From assembly GCF_023078275.1 (NCBI RefSeq), contig NC_062975.1, forward strand, positions 26,415,085 through 26,479,084: a stretch of 64,000 bases of DNA, given 5' to 3'. The position numbers and the translations under genes were made by a program. Below, one piece after another: positions 41,253 through 52,336 of this stretch (positions are counted from its first letter, which is position 1; each line of letters opens with the position of its first letter). The notes under the pieces were generated by a model. It was not told the origin of the DNA, did not search any database, and was given only the letters and a program-made list of their open reading frames with translations. Source of the DNA: Leguminivora glycinivorella (lineage: Eukaryota > Arthropoda > Insecta > Lepidoptera > Tortricidae).

Positions 41253-41512
41253 CAGGGTGTAACAAAAATGGTGGTGATCCGTTTAAGGGCGTATTCAGTA
41301 TCGTATTCTCATCAGGAAAAAGTAGGATAAAAATTTTTTTTCGCAAAAAATTTTTTTTTCTTTGTATGGAGATTCGACCGATTCGCGCGGCCCGGCTCAT
41401 ACAAAAGTGAAAATTTTTTTAGCGAAAAAAAATTTTCTTCTACTTTTTCCTGATAAGAATACGATACTGAGTACGCCCTTAAACGGATCACCACCATTTT
41501 TGTTACACTCTG
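41253..41512. mobile_element. TA-flanked MITE with long inverted repeats
   Basis: CAGGGTGTAACAAAAATGGT ... GTTTAAGGGCGTATTCAGTA is mirrored by TACTGAGTACGCCCTTAAAC ... TTTTTGTTACACTCTG, arms exceeding 70 bp, with TA immediately outside each end. The centre is an A/T-rich foldback around GGAGATTCGACCGATTCGCG. The opposite-strand frames 41312-41527 and 41362-41550 come from the palindrome. Confidence 0.88.
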
Positions 41513-41599
41513 TATTATACGAATCAATAAATTTTTGCTCTTTACATTAGAGCCGGCAGCAGGTCAATTTAAAATGACCATTTGTTTCCATTTATTTAT

Positions 41600-41696
41600 T
41601 TGGCCCATTTCTCAAAACTGAAAGTTTTCAACTTGTCATATTAGACATTGACAACTACTTGTAAATTGTATCTAGTAGCTTCGAGAAATGGGCCCA
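41600..41696. mobile_element. MITE with TTGGCCCATTTCTC ends
   Basis: TTGGCCCATTTCTC at the left and GAGAAATGGGCCCAA at the right are inverted repeats; CTGAAAGTTTTCAACTTG and TTGACAACTACTTG lie between. 97 bp, no coding capacity. Confidence 0.75.
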
Positions 41697-41764
41697 AGGT
41701 CTTACAAGTCTGGCCTACTTTGGATAAGGTGTCAGTTTTCTAAGAATACGTCCAATCCAATGCC

Positions 41765-41930
41765 ACTGGCAGTGGCCAGGATGATGATCCTCCATTGGAG
41801 CCTAGGGTTCACTTTGACAACTAATCCCAAAAGATGGCGTAGGCACTAGTTTTACGAATCTTCCAAGCCGAGGGATAACTAGACCTTATTGGAATTAGTC
41901 CGGTTTCCTCATGATTTCTTTCGCTAGATC
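41765..41930 (+). repeat. partial copy of the 23465 repeat
   Basis: TTGGAGCCTAGGGTTCACTT, GACAACTAATCCCAAAAGAT, GCACTAGTTTTACG and CTTATTGGAATTAGTCCGG match the order in 23465-23805. Confidence 0.7.
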
Positions 41931-44159
41931 TCTTTACATATTAGTAAATTAAATAGGTATTTTGGTATAGGAAAGATTGTGTCGTTAAACCCTTGCAATT
42001 TTCAAAGTATGCAATGTAAAAAAATGACTATGAACATAAAATCATCGTTTTATATTAAAATGAAATAATCTATAATCACGCCCTTGGTACGCATTCCTGT
42101 AATGTTCTGATGTAACTCTCACTGTGTCCAGGAAAAAAAGGTTCGCAGTTAAATCTGTTTTACAACCACCGCGGCCATAAAAACAGTTTTTATGTTTCAC
42201 ACGCAATTTGTTATCGTAATGATTTGGTTATTATATACATTATGTTTAATAAAAGTCACTAATCGCCACTATATTAGTGGGTGTGTGAAAATAAGTGTTC
42301 ATAAACATGCTGGTTATAGTGCTGTAAACATGAAGGTTCTTTTGTTGGACATTTTTTTAAATAGCTGGTATGAGTGTACAAATCAGAGAAATTTGTATAT
42401 TTTATAAGAAAGAAATATGCTTTTGTCACTCGTTGTAATGCAAAATAATGTGTGAATAGATTGTAACAAATAATTTAGGAAAAAAGAAGTGGCTTTTAGA
42501 GGAAAATTCAGATTTAAAAAAGCTATACTAGGTTACCTTTCTACAAAAAAAAAATCTCAGTTCTTTTTGTATAGCTGATTCATGTTTTAACTCATTTCTT
42601 CCATTTCCAATAAGAACATAATATTTCAAAACGATAAAAGTCTTCTTTAACACAAAAAACATCCATATTTACTCACGATCAACTAAATCAATAATAAAAG
42701 TACTGCCCAGAAAGTGACAGCTAAAATACCTCTCATTCTAATAAGACTTTGATTACGCCGAAACCCCACAGGATAAATCAATCGGTAGCCTCAACACGAC
42801 ACAGCTACCGTACATTAAGATCTGTGACCGTGTAAAAAAGGAGTTAGAAATGGCCGGAGTGATGAATTGACATGTTCCTGGGCCATTAGTGGGCCGATAA
42901 GGAGGCATTTTACCCTATGCGTGTGCGCGGGTGCTGAGGTACAGGCTGATTGGAAAATGGACCTTTATTAAAACGTAAATCCTGCTTGCAACTTTGCCTG
43001 CATGTTATGATTATGAGATCTGATTATTACCGATAAAAACGGTAACAAACAAAAGACAGGTGTGTTTTATTTATAATACGAAGTTATCTTATATGTATAT
43101 AGAATCTTAGAGCTCAGGTCCAGTAAAATATATTGAAGGGCATGTCTTCTCATTCACTATCAACTTAATTTTCAGGACGCCAAATGTTAACGGTGGTAAG
43201 TGGTATTTCCACCGTTAAGATGATGAGAAACACTGGTGAGATCTCCGTCATTAACGTTTGATTTAACCACCTGTATTTCAATTGCTTATGAATTAAAGAT
43301 CTTTTCTGGAGTGTTAAGTGCATGTATATTGCGGATATTTTACATATTGATGGGCAGATTACCTTTGTCTAAACAATCCTACCAATTTTTACACTGAAGA
43401 AGCAGGGTCAGGATTCAGTAGTGAGCTTTAATTTTCTTTATTAAATCGACCATTTTCATACACCAAATTTGAAATCATCCTATAAGGTTTCTATAATTCA
43501 GTTCTTAAGATGATGTGAAATATTGATTTTAATCGGAAAATCTCTGTAATCACCTCCCTGACATGCTTCAATTGTTTCTGAATTTAAGAGCCTTGAGTTT
43601 TAGTTCATCTTAATATTTTATTCCGAATAATTTTCATCAGCATATTGGAATCATCCTATAAAGTCCCCGGGTGTAAAGTCCGATATCCGCGCTCGTTAAT
43701 GAGGCTTCCGTCAATACAGATCGAGCGTCTGAAGTGCGTGCGACAGCACTACAGCTCCATCAGAATCTTCTAATAAGATGAACGTTATTGGCAGAATGAA
43801 GTGTTGATTGACAGATACTTTATATTTGCGAAAAACCACAATCAAGGTGAGGTCAGATTTAAACATAATTGTATGAATTACTAGCTTTATTTAAGGGAAG
43901 TGGGGGGGGGAGAGGGTTAGAAAAAGACACAAGTAGCTTATATCATTTTCCATCTCTTCAACTATCTCCACTTAAAAATCACGTCAATTCGTCGCTCTGT
44001 TTTGACGTGACAAACAGACACACACACAAATTCAGTATGGATTCACGTAACACTTGTTTCTGGATATGTGATTAAAGTTTTCATACATTACAAGTGTTAA
44101 TGTACACCTACTACTTTTGCAAATTGTTAAACTATTACTGAAATAGATACCATATACCA
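41931..44159. other. no recognisable gene; weak direct duplication
   Basis: TTAAGATGATG.GAAA followed by CTC.GT.AT.A and CAATTG.TT.TGAATT.AAG occurs twice, near 43215 and 43505, suggesting an old direct duplication. The rest is AT-rich and repeat-poor. The frames at 42192-42407 and 43869-44075 are unrecognised. Confidence 0.35.
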
Positions 44160-44270
44160 AAGAAAAAGCGATTAAGTCCACGGGTGGCGAAGCCGGGAAT
44201 CGAACCCAGGTCTTCAGCTTAAGCGACGAACGTACCACCACTACCGCTACTCCACCTTGGCCTTTACTAA
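44160..44270 (-). mobile_element. tRNA-headed SINE, diverged
   Basis: On the minus strand AGCTGAAGACCTGGGTTCGA ... TTCCCGGCTTCGCCACC is followed by CTTTTTCTTTGGTATATGG, the same head and tail type as 63329-63553. The A-box region is mutated. Confidence 0.65.
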
Positions 44271-44362
44271 TACTTAGTGCCTAGAAATAAGTAAGCAAGA
44301 TTCTGGTCCAAATTAAATAGTCTGATTCAAATTGGCTACTTTAAGATTTGAGCATGTTTTAA

Positions 44363-44599
44363 TTGATACCAAGTTATGTGGAAGACTCCTATAAGGTGTC
44401 AGTAAAGCTCCAGTCCAGTATAGTGTGTGATCCTGATCAGCGTAAAATGTCGATAATTGGTCCAGTAATTAAAGGAAGCGATATATTTGGGAGAGATGCA
44501 TATCTAATAGGAGCTGTCGATACCGTTGGATTTGTTTCTAATGGGTGCTTATCTGCTTATTTACAACTGAGGCGTTTTGGTCATAGATCAGTGGGATAG
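44363..44599 (+). other. unrecognised 78-codon open frame
   Basis: The frame contains DSYKVSVKLQ, SIIGPVIKGSDIFGRDAYL and GAVDTVGFVSNGCL. It lacks a good start context and any motif I recognise, and it ends just before the TIR element at 44618. Probably chance. Confidence 0.1.
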
Positions 44600-44617
44600 A
44601 ATAGGGATTTGTGCCTT

Positions 44618-45751
44618 GGTGTACCCTTGTTTCGCCGACAAACTTTTCATCGAATATCATTTCATCGACAACAAATCATCGAAAGTTTAGTTCGAGTAAA
44701 ATTGTTTCGAGTATTTTTGTTTCAACTACTATTTATTTGAAATTTTCTTAGTTATTATAAATACTATTCAACGAATATTGTTTCATCGCTGATTCGTTTC
44801 AAAGTACTTCAAATAGCAGAACTACAAAACATCGCAATTCATTTATCCGACGTATTATTACAATACTTTCTCATTTGTCGTACTACACGTTAATAGATGT
44901 TTCTATTCTAGGAAACTTCAAATTGTCGATTTTATCGTGGCACATCACATATTTACGTCCATAATTAAACTATGACCTCCTTTAAATCCTAGAGTAGGTT
45001 TAGGTTAGGTTATAACTGTGACCACACACACAAACGACCGGCTTACAGAGTAGATTTAGGTTAGGTTAGAACTGTGATCACACAGAAACAAACGGCTTAC
45101 CGAGTAGGTTTAGGTTAGGTTAGAACTGCGACCACACACAAAAACGACCGGCTTACAGAGTAGGTTAGGTTAGAACTGCGATCACACAGAAACAAACGGC
45201 TTACCGAGTAGGTTTAGGTTAGGTTAGAACTGCGACCTACACTACAACCAATGGCTTTTAAATTAGGTTTAGGTTAGGTTAGAACTGTGACCACACACAA
45301 AAACGACCAGATTACAGAGTAGGTTTAGGTTAGGTTTGAACTGCGACCTACACTACAACCAATGGCTTTTAAATTAGGTTTAGGTTAGGTTAGAACTGTG
45401 ACCACACACAAAAACGACCAGCTTACCGAGTAGGTTTGGGTTAGGTTAGAAACTGTGACCAAACAAACAGTTTACAAATTGTACAATTTTAGAAAGAAAC
45501 ATAATTGAAATAATATTATGCGTAATGAATTGTATTTAATGTAAAACAAAATGAAATGAAAAAACACGAAATGAAATACCACGATATAAAGTATACTCGG
45601 AATAAGTTATCTACGAAATAAAAGTCTACGGTTTGATTTTACTTGTTTCGATTGTTCTATGATATGAATTGTCGATGAAATGAAATTATTTGAAACGTTG
45701 TCTTTGAAATAATATTCGAACAAGTGTCTGTCGGCGATTCAAGGGTAAACC
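44618..45751. mobile_element. 1134-bp TIR element with 9-bp target duplication
   Basis: The ends GGTGTACCCTTG..TCGCCGACA (44618-44640) and TGTCGGCGA..CAAGGGTAAACC (45729-45751) are inverted repeats with three mismatches over 23 bp, and weaker inverted similarity continues inwards for some 50 bp (GAATAT.ATTTCA..GACAAC). The direct repeat TTGTGCCTT lies exactly outside at 44609-44617 and 45752-45760. A perfect 9-bp duplication is typical of Mutator-like (MULE) transposition. There is no transposase, so it is non-autonomous. The centre is the minisatellite 44992-45476. Confidence 0.85.
44992..45476. repeat. 9-unit minisatellite with TTAGG motifs
   Basis: Nine units of about 50-57 bp, each starting GAGTAGGTTTAGGTTAGG or ATTAGGTTTAGGTTAGG and followed by TTAGAACTGTGACCACACAC-type sequence. 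Units alternate among variants (CAAAAACGACC, GAAACAAACGG, ACAACCAATGG). The TTAGGTTAGG core equals two insect telomere repeats but is embedded in longer units. Confidence 0.92.
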
Positions 45752-45760
45752 TTGTGCCTT

Positions 45761-47853
45761 AAATTAAGATATAATACCTAATTATATTATAGTAGAAAAT
45801 AATATCTAATCATTTTTCTTTTTGACCCAGTGGTAGAGAATATTCTTAATAAAGCATTACGTCCACCATTGGTGATTATTATTTTTATGTCTTCTTCTTC
45901 GTGGGTTCCTCATGGCGATGCGACCACATGAGATCGTTATTTTGTGTTTGAAGTTTCATCCAAGACAGTCAATTTTCCGTGTGTTAGTAACGATTATTTT
46001 CTTAAAATTCCCAGGATTTTGTAGCAAGTTTGTGTATGGGTTAAATTGTGGCGTAGGCGAGAGGCTGGCCACCTGTCACTGCAATGTCAGAGTTTCGTTT
46101 TTTTTTCAACCCCTTATTTGCCAAGAGTGGCACTGAAACTTTAGTAGTTTTGTATTTGTGTGTGATTGTATGTATGTATGTATGTATGTATGTATGTATG
46201 TATGTATGTATGTATGTATCCCAAACCATCAAATTCCTGTGAGGTGGCAGAACCTCCAATCAGAAATACTCTTCCATAAACTCAAAATAACCTGCTCCTG
46301 ACTTTTCTTACTTGACTTTAGGTTTTGTTTTTAAGGCAGAAACATCTAGGAACCACTGGACGCTTATGCAAGGCAGTAATTTTCCCCTTTTAAATATATT
46401 TTTCTAAAGTTACCAAGAAATTTGTAGCTTTTATCCCAAACCAGAAATTCCCGCAAGGTGGCAGAACCTCCAATCGGAAACACTCTTCCGTAATCAGCAC
46501 ATAACCTCCTCCTGGCCTCAGGGTACATGCGCTAATTAAGGCCCTATCGGCGCCACGACGCCACTAATTAACTTGTTCATTAGCGCCCTGCGTCCGCGTA
46601 ATGTCTCACTGCCCTGTGATAAGGGACATCTGATAAGATTGCTATCGAAACTGCACTAAGTTAAAAGCTGGGCTGTTTGGAGTTAGACTAGTGTAGGTCC
46701 TAGGAATGTGGAATTAGATTCATGTTTTAAAATTTTAAAATATATTTCTTTTCAAGTCAGTCGAATAGAAATCAGTCCAAAATTTTGTTGCTGAAACAGT
46801 TTTTTGAACCCAAAATGTAGTAGTGGCGTGAAGTCATTAGAATCTTTGATGTAATAGAGAATGTATAAAGTTAATAAACGTTTTCTGGTAAAAACAGGAT
46901 GACAGGCGTTCTTATTAGAAGTTTAGGAAATATTCTAGCTAGTATCTATCGCGTCAAAATTCTGGACAAAAACTACTTCAGAAAGACTGCATCAAACTTA
47001 ATCATAAATACTCTAGCGAACGCAAACCAAGATACACAAAGGTACGTACTAAATCGTGAATCAAGTCCGAATAAGACCAAATAAAACTCTCAATAACAAT
47101 GTGCCGTGTACCGCTAAAAGGGCCGATAAGGCCGAACAGTAGCCTAATTTATGCCGCATCAGTTGTACCGACGAAAAAACAACCCGCTTTATGAATATAT
47201 TTATTTCACTTGGACTCTTGGAGTATCGGTTACTGGATCGTGAGTCTTTTTTGGAGTGTTCTTTTACTACATTTGCTACCGTAGCATGCATGCCTCGGTG
47301 CTTGTCGACGACTGTATTTGCTGCGGTTAAAAAGCTTGTTTAGTACATGGCAATTTTAACAATACATTGATACTTTTGTGTAACTTCATAATTTTAATTT
47401 TAAATAAATTGTCAGGTGTAAAAAAGGTTAAAAAACTGCTAATGAAGACTAAGACAAGATAATTGCAACTATGTTCTGCTTTCTCCTAAGGTAGAAGTAG
47501 ATCTCTCTTATCTTTAATACGGTCACACACTATCATGAATAAGGACATAACTTTTCATAACAGCCCAAGTTTCTGCCCAGCTCAGTCATATTCATTGTAT
47601 TCCAAAACCTCCCCGCTCTTTTGTCAGTATTTTTCATCATCACTAGAAGTTTCAGCTAGTTGTTAATTTTCAAACTGAATAGCTAAGTTTTATTATGAAT
47701 TGGTTAAGTAACATAAAAAACAAATCAAAACTAAATTGTCTTATCCAGTTTTTAGGAGGAATAAAATATTTGCTTCCGATTTTCATCCAACAAAAAGTTG
47801 TTCATCATCCATCATCGCAGCCACTACTTTTGTTGACGTAAGCAAAGTATTTA
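45761..47853. other. no recognisable gene
   Basis: Repeat-poor. Apart from the (GTAT)n microsatellite, nothing is recognised. The GC-richer segment around 46530-46620 has two TAATTA sites (GCTAATTAAGGCCC, CACTAATTAACTTG) and could be regulatory; this is speculative. Confidence 0.4.
46167..46219. repeat. (GTAT)n microsatellite
   Basis: About 13 uninterrupted GTAT units. On the minus strand it reads as YIHTYIHT, explaining the frame 46041-46259. Confidence 0.95.
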
Positions 47854-47992
47854 CCAGCGGGCATAGCACATTAGTGGGATAAACTTTACCGCATTGGTGG
47901 GTCCCTATCGCACTTACAAATACCTAGTTCGAAAAGGACGGCTTGACGTATATGGTTTATCACGCGACCGTTGCCTGCCAGGTAACTATGAT
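47854..47992. mobile_element. MITE of the GTGATAAACG / GTGCGATAGGGAC family
   Basis: Contains GGTCCCTATCGCACTTAC, AAAAGGACGGCTTGACG, GGTTTATCACGCGACCG and TGCCTGCCAGG, the reverse-order motifs of 5278-5408. The terminal repeats are degraded. Confidence 0.65.
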
Positions 47993-49674
47993 ATCGATTA
48001 AAGAATTTGCGAATACTACGGTCAAGCTAAAGGGCAGTTTATCATCGTCGTGATATAGTTAGGAAGGGAAGTGAGGGCCATCACGCGTGAGGTTACATTC
48101 TTGTTGGCGCCTTCCAATGACTTGAGCGAGTGACGGCGAAGGTATGTGTTGGACTAACCAATGTATCTTGGCCTTGAGATTAGTAACTCTTTTCTCGTCT
48201 AAACACTGATATTAATTTAGAGAATGAAAACGAACATATTTTTACTTAGACCTGATTATAAAACTCCACTAATGCTACACTCCACTATGTTTAAAAATAT
48301 TTAGTGAGCATAGAAAGCATTCGTTCAAGAATCTCATGCTTGTATTAAATTTAATGGCAATATTAAATTCACACTGATTTGAAAGTCAAAGTTGAAATAT
48401 AATTATACCTATGTTATGGAGGTTATGTAACACTGCTTCTGATTATTGTTTCCTGATATAGGTACCCCCAATAGTCTCAGTATGTAGACAGAAGTGGCAA
48501 TCCAGAGGTGCAATTATGAGTCATCTGCAATAAGCATCAGTCGGAAAACTTTGAAAGTCAGATGAAAACCTCCTTAGTACTGTTGAAGTACCCTTCTGTA
48601 AGAGAAAGCCACATATCTTGCCTCCTGCCCGTATTCGGTGTGTGAGGAATGCCACTGGCCGCAACGCGGCGGCATTCGGCCTCTTAATTGGACTCATAAA
48701 TCAGCTACGATCCGACATTACACCTAAGAGTGCTTTTATCCGATCCAACTAGAAAGTCCGATTGGACGGATCGGTGTTCTTTGCTTAGTTAGTTATCAGA
48801 GAATTCGTAAATTTGATAAATTCTGTCAAGTTTAAAAGAATATGTTGCTGGTACGGCAACACTATCCAACTAACTGACAATCTTCGTGTAGATGGAACTC
48901 TTATTTAAATCGACATTTATAGCGATATTTTTTTATGCTTATCTATAAATGAAAACAACAGAAAATCAGACGAAGAATATTGATGCCTATCATTTATTTA
49001 TTTAATCTTTACTGCACAACAAAATAACATTTGTAGGTACAAATGGCGGACTGAAATGAAAAGGAAACTGTAACCAAACTAAACTATGGATAGATGAATA
49101 TTAAACCATACATACATTATGAATGTCGAAGTCCGAGGTCTTCCTGTGCTTCGCAGGCCAGATTGTGAAATTGTTCACGACCAACAAATTAGTACCTTGT
49201 TATCATTCAATGATGATTTACGCATGTGAAAAAAGAACGCTGAGTTATCAATGGTCAATAAATAAGATCAACTAGATATTACAAGTAGTTCTAGTAAGAC
49301 AATGAAGAAGAAGCATAGAATATAATGCCGTACAAAATCATTAGCACGACATCGGGGTAATTAGACTAATTAGCGAGTATGCGCGTGCACTGATCTTGCC
49401 GAGATTTCGTTGGGATCTCGAATAGGTGGTGATTACTAATTACTAATGCTATATTGACGTTCAACTATAGGACGAAAAGGTTTTAAAAATTAGGGATGAC
49501 AGTTACCATTAATGGAATAGTTCAGGAAAATGAGCTTTGTTTCTAGTCAAATAGATAAGTGAAACTATACAGGTGTCACGTGCGGATTTTCACTGTCGTT
49601 GAGCTTTAGAAAACTCACTCGCCAGTAGATAAACAAAACAACGTTTGACGGTTAAAAACCACTACTTAATCAAT
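47993..49674. other. no recognisable gene
   Basis: Repeat-poor and AT-rich. TAATTAGACTAATTAGCG near 49361 is a homeodomain-like double site. Nothing else was recognised. Confidence 0.4.
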
Positions 49675-49808
49675 TTAGGGCCGCTTGCATCAAACCGTAT
49701 GTCATCGTTAAAGAATTCGTTAAATTTAATTGTATGAGATGTTCCATACACGTCTGCTGCGTGACGATGATGTGTCTGTCAAATGTGGCTGATACAACTG
49801 GCCCTTAA
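49675..49808. mobile_element. MITE with TTAGGGCC ends, copy 2
   Basis: TTAGGGCCGCTTGCATCAAA at the left and GATACAACTGGCCCTTAA at the right. The inner GATGATGTGTCTGTCAAATG mirrors the copy at 37825-37961. Confidence 0.8.
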
Positions 49809-49922
49809 TCATACAAGTTGATCACGGTATCATCAGACATCGTAACTATTCCAGCAATTTCGGTGTAGCATGGTGGAAATAAAGGAATCGTGATAATCAT
49901 TGTTCTTATTATTCTTAAATCT

Positions 49923-50157
49923 AAATATATAAAAGAAGAAAGTGACTGCCTGACATATCAACGCAAAACCGAAACCGCTGGTCCTAGAGATTCAAAATTT
50001 GGCACGTAGGTTCCTTATAAGGTGCAGAGGAGCATTAAGAAAGGGTTTTTCAAAATTCACACCCTAAGGGGGTGAAATGGGGGTCCAAAGTTCAACGTCT
50101 GAATAAGATAAGATTACTTTTAGTACTTACGTAGATGAAGCCGCGGGGAAAAACTTT
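49923..50157 (+). repeat. Helitron-like lepidopteran repeat
   Basis: AAGTGACTGCCTGACATATC, CAACGCAAAACCGAAACCGC, AATTTGGCACGTAGGTTCC and the end GATGAAGCCGCGGGGAAAAA form a pattern I associate with a widespread lepidopteran Helitron-type repeat. No ORF. Class from memory only. Confidence 0.5.
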
Positions 50158-50798
50158 TATTTATAAAATTTAAGAATAACATTTTACAAATATTTAAAAA
50201 TAACGAGTAAAGCAACTTAAAATCTTACTTTTAATAAGTTAATAATATTTTCGTCATGCTTAAGTTACGTTCCATCCTTTTCTCCGATAGCATTGATTTT
50301 GAGTGGATTATTCTAACATTTCTTACTAGTCTTCTACTTATTCCTAACATTATTTACCTATTTCTGTACAGATCATAAACTAAGCAACTGGCGATCTTGC
50401 GCACACGCACGTGGATGTGTCACCAAGCGTGATGGGAAATCATTAACACCTGAGCTAAGTGGTTTCCGCCAATCAATTGCTTACCAGTTCATCATTAATA
50501 TATATGGTTATAGTATTTGTCATTATGTCATTAATCTCGGACTTATGAAGAAAAGTTTCCTTAAATGAGACTAAATGATAGTTTATCACGACTGGTGGCG
50601 ACACCACTGTAAATGTAAACGTTTGCCGAAATTTCCGATGTCAAGTCGAATATAAAATTGTCAATAAATTCTGTAACTTGCTACCAACAGGCGGTTATCC
50701 ACATTCTTATGTAGAGAGGAATTTGAATCTGGTTAGAATTACGCTTAAAACGAGAAAGATGTCATTCTCATCTTTGGCATTTATTTCAGTTTAATATG
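50158..50798. other. no recognisable gene
   Basis: AT-rich, nothing recognised. Confidence 0.5.
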
Positions 50799-50891
50799 TA
50801 CAGTCGAGTGCATAAATATGTGTACATTTCTTCACCTTAGCTCGTTGCAATTAGGTGAAAAAATGTACACATATTTATGAACTCGACTGTA
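50799..50891. mobile_element. TA-flanked palindromic MITE, copy 2
   Basis: TACAGTCGAGTGCATAAATA and TATTTATGAACTCGACTGTA bound a 93-bp palindrome almost identical to 34534-34626. Confidence 0.88.
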
Positions 50892-50892
50892 G

Positions 50893-51085
50893 ATAACGAA
50901 TCCTACACCGAGTCAGACGACGCAACGGAGCCACGCGCGCTGTTACGTCGTCGCCCAAATCTAATGTTTAATTTGTAAATTTGTATTATTTATCATTTAT
51001 GTTTAGTTTTGTATTTTGTGGTTTCACAGTGCCTTAGTGTATGTAAACTGTAAGTAATGCTGTGTTACTTTATGATTAAATAAAA
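50893..51085 (+). mobile_element. LINE 3' end with poly(A)
   Basis: CGACGCAACGGAGCCACG and GTTACGTCGTCGCCCAAAT match the minus-strand fragment 29590-29757. The tail ends TTAAATAAAAAAAAAATAAC. It starts directly after the MITE at 50891. Severely 5'-truncated. Confidence 0.6.
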
Positions 51086-51879
51086 AAAAAATAACTTCGC
51101 TCAAAACCAAGTTTATTGATGATGAAATTCATTGCCATCCTACGAATAACTCTGATGATGTTTTAAAACCTATAAATGGGTCTTGTATTGACTTCTGATT
51201 CTGATGACTATCAATAGCTCTCTATTTTAGACCACAACCCGATGACTGACCGATGTACATACGTAAGTCATCAGCAAACAAATTATGGTTGTACATTCTG
51301 TAAACATTTTAAAAACGTGCTGCATATTTCCAAAAAACATTCCAAGTTGTTCCGTTATACTTCGATACCAAAATTACCGTCTTTCGCCCGCCATTTTCGA
51401 TAAACTTCAAGCAATTTCAAAAATTACTTTTACTTATTAGATTTAACCGGCAACATTAATATCGCAATTCGCTTGATTTAGTAACGTCAGCAAAAACTGC
51501 GAAAAAGGAACAAACACGCTCGATAACAACACTCGGGAATCGATTTGGAGAGTTACCATTTAATTATTTTATCGATAATCTTGCGTGCCGCGTAGGGTTG
51601 GCGGAACATTCAAATATTTAAAATATTTTTATTCAAGATCAAAAATAGTTTAGGTACCTATGAGGAGCTTGTTTCGTGTCAAAAACATACCTACTTAAAT
51701 ATAAGTATTTCAATAGAACAATGAACATAAAAAATAGGTATGCAGTATGTACTTCTCGAACACAAATACAAATTTGGAAGACATTTTTATTATTTTGTAA
51801 TTTTATTCATAGCATTTAACACACAAATTATTATAGTTCTTTGTATCTAATTTCTTTATGGATATTTATAATTCTTAGA
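51086..51879. other. no recognisable gene
   Basis: AT-rich, nothing recognised. Confidence 0.5.
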
Positions 51880-52020
51880 ACAAATTAATTTATCTTCATA
51901 GAAAATAATGTAATTTGTATTTTTTAGTAGACACACTACTATTAATCCAGCTTTGAACACTTGGAGGCCTTGGTCACTTTTTCTTTGTATATGACATTTA
52001 TTTCAGTTTGATATTTATAA
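51880..52020. repeat. repeat pair with 60785-60895 (opposite orientation)
   Basis: TTCTTAGAACAAATTAATTT, CACTTGGAGGCCTTGG and CATTTATTTCAGTTT occur here and reverse-complemented at 60785-60895. Class unknown. Confidence 0.7.
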
Positions 52021-52224
52021 TGTCTATAAACAGTTAGACACTGAGCTCCCGCATGGAATATTTGCCACTGCAAATTTATACAATGATTTATTTCAAATAA
52101 GAATGAATTGGAGATATTTTCCTATGGGTGGCTAGAGAGAACCTTTTCACATACTTAACTTATTTATTTGTATTTTATCTGTGCGTTTATAAACCAATCG
52201 CTAGTAAAATGTACGAATTTGTAT

Positions 52225-52336
52225 TAATTTTTGTTTGGCCCTAAGCTTGAGGTAGAGATTGCCCTTTGGCATTAAGTTCGCCATTTGTACATTTTTATGT
52301 ATATTTTGTGCAATATAGTTTAAATAAATAAAATCG
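52225..52336 (+). repeat. LINE or SINE 3' end-like fragment
   Basis: GAGATTGCCCTTTGGCATTA, AGTTCGCCATTTGTAC and TGTGCAATATAGTTTAAATA then AATAAAAT, a style of 3' end common on lepidopteran retroelements. Confidence 0.45.

Noticed and set aside
44992..45476. Interstitial telomere or chromosome-end sequence
   Set aside because: TTAGG occurs only as two tandem copies per roughly 50-57-bp unit inside a bounded TIR element, not as a (TTAGG)n run.
46041..46259. Frame with YIHTYIHT repeats
   Set aside because: It is the (GTAT)n microsatellite translated.
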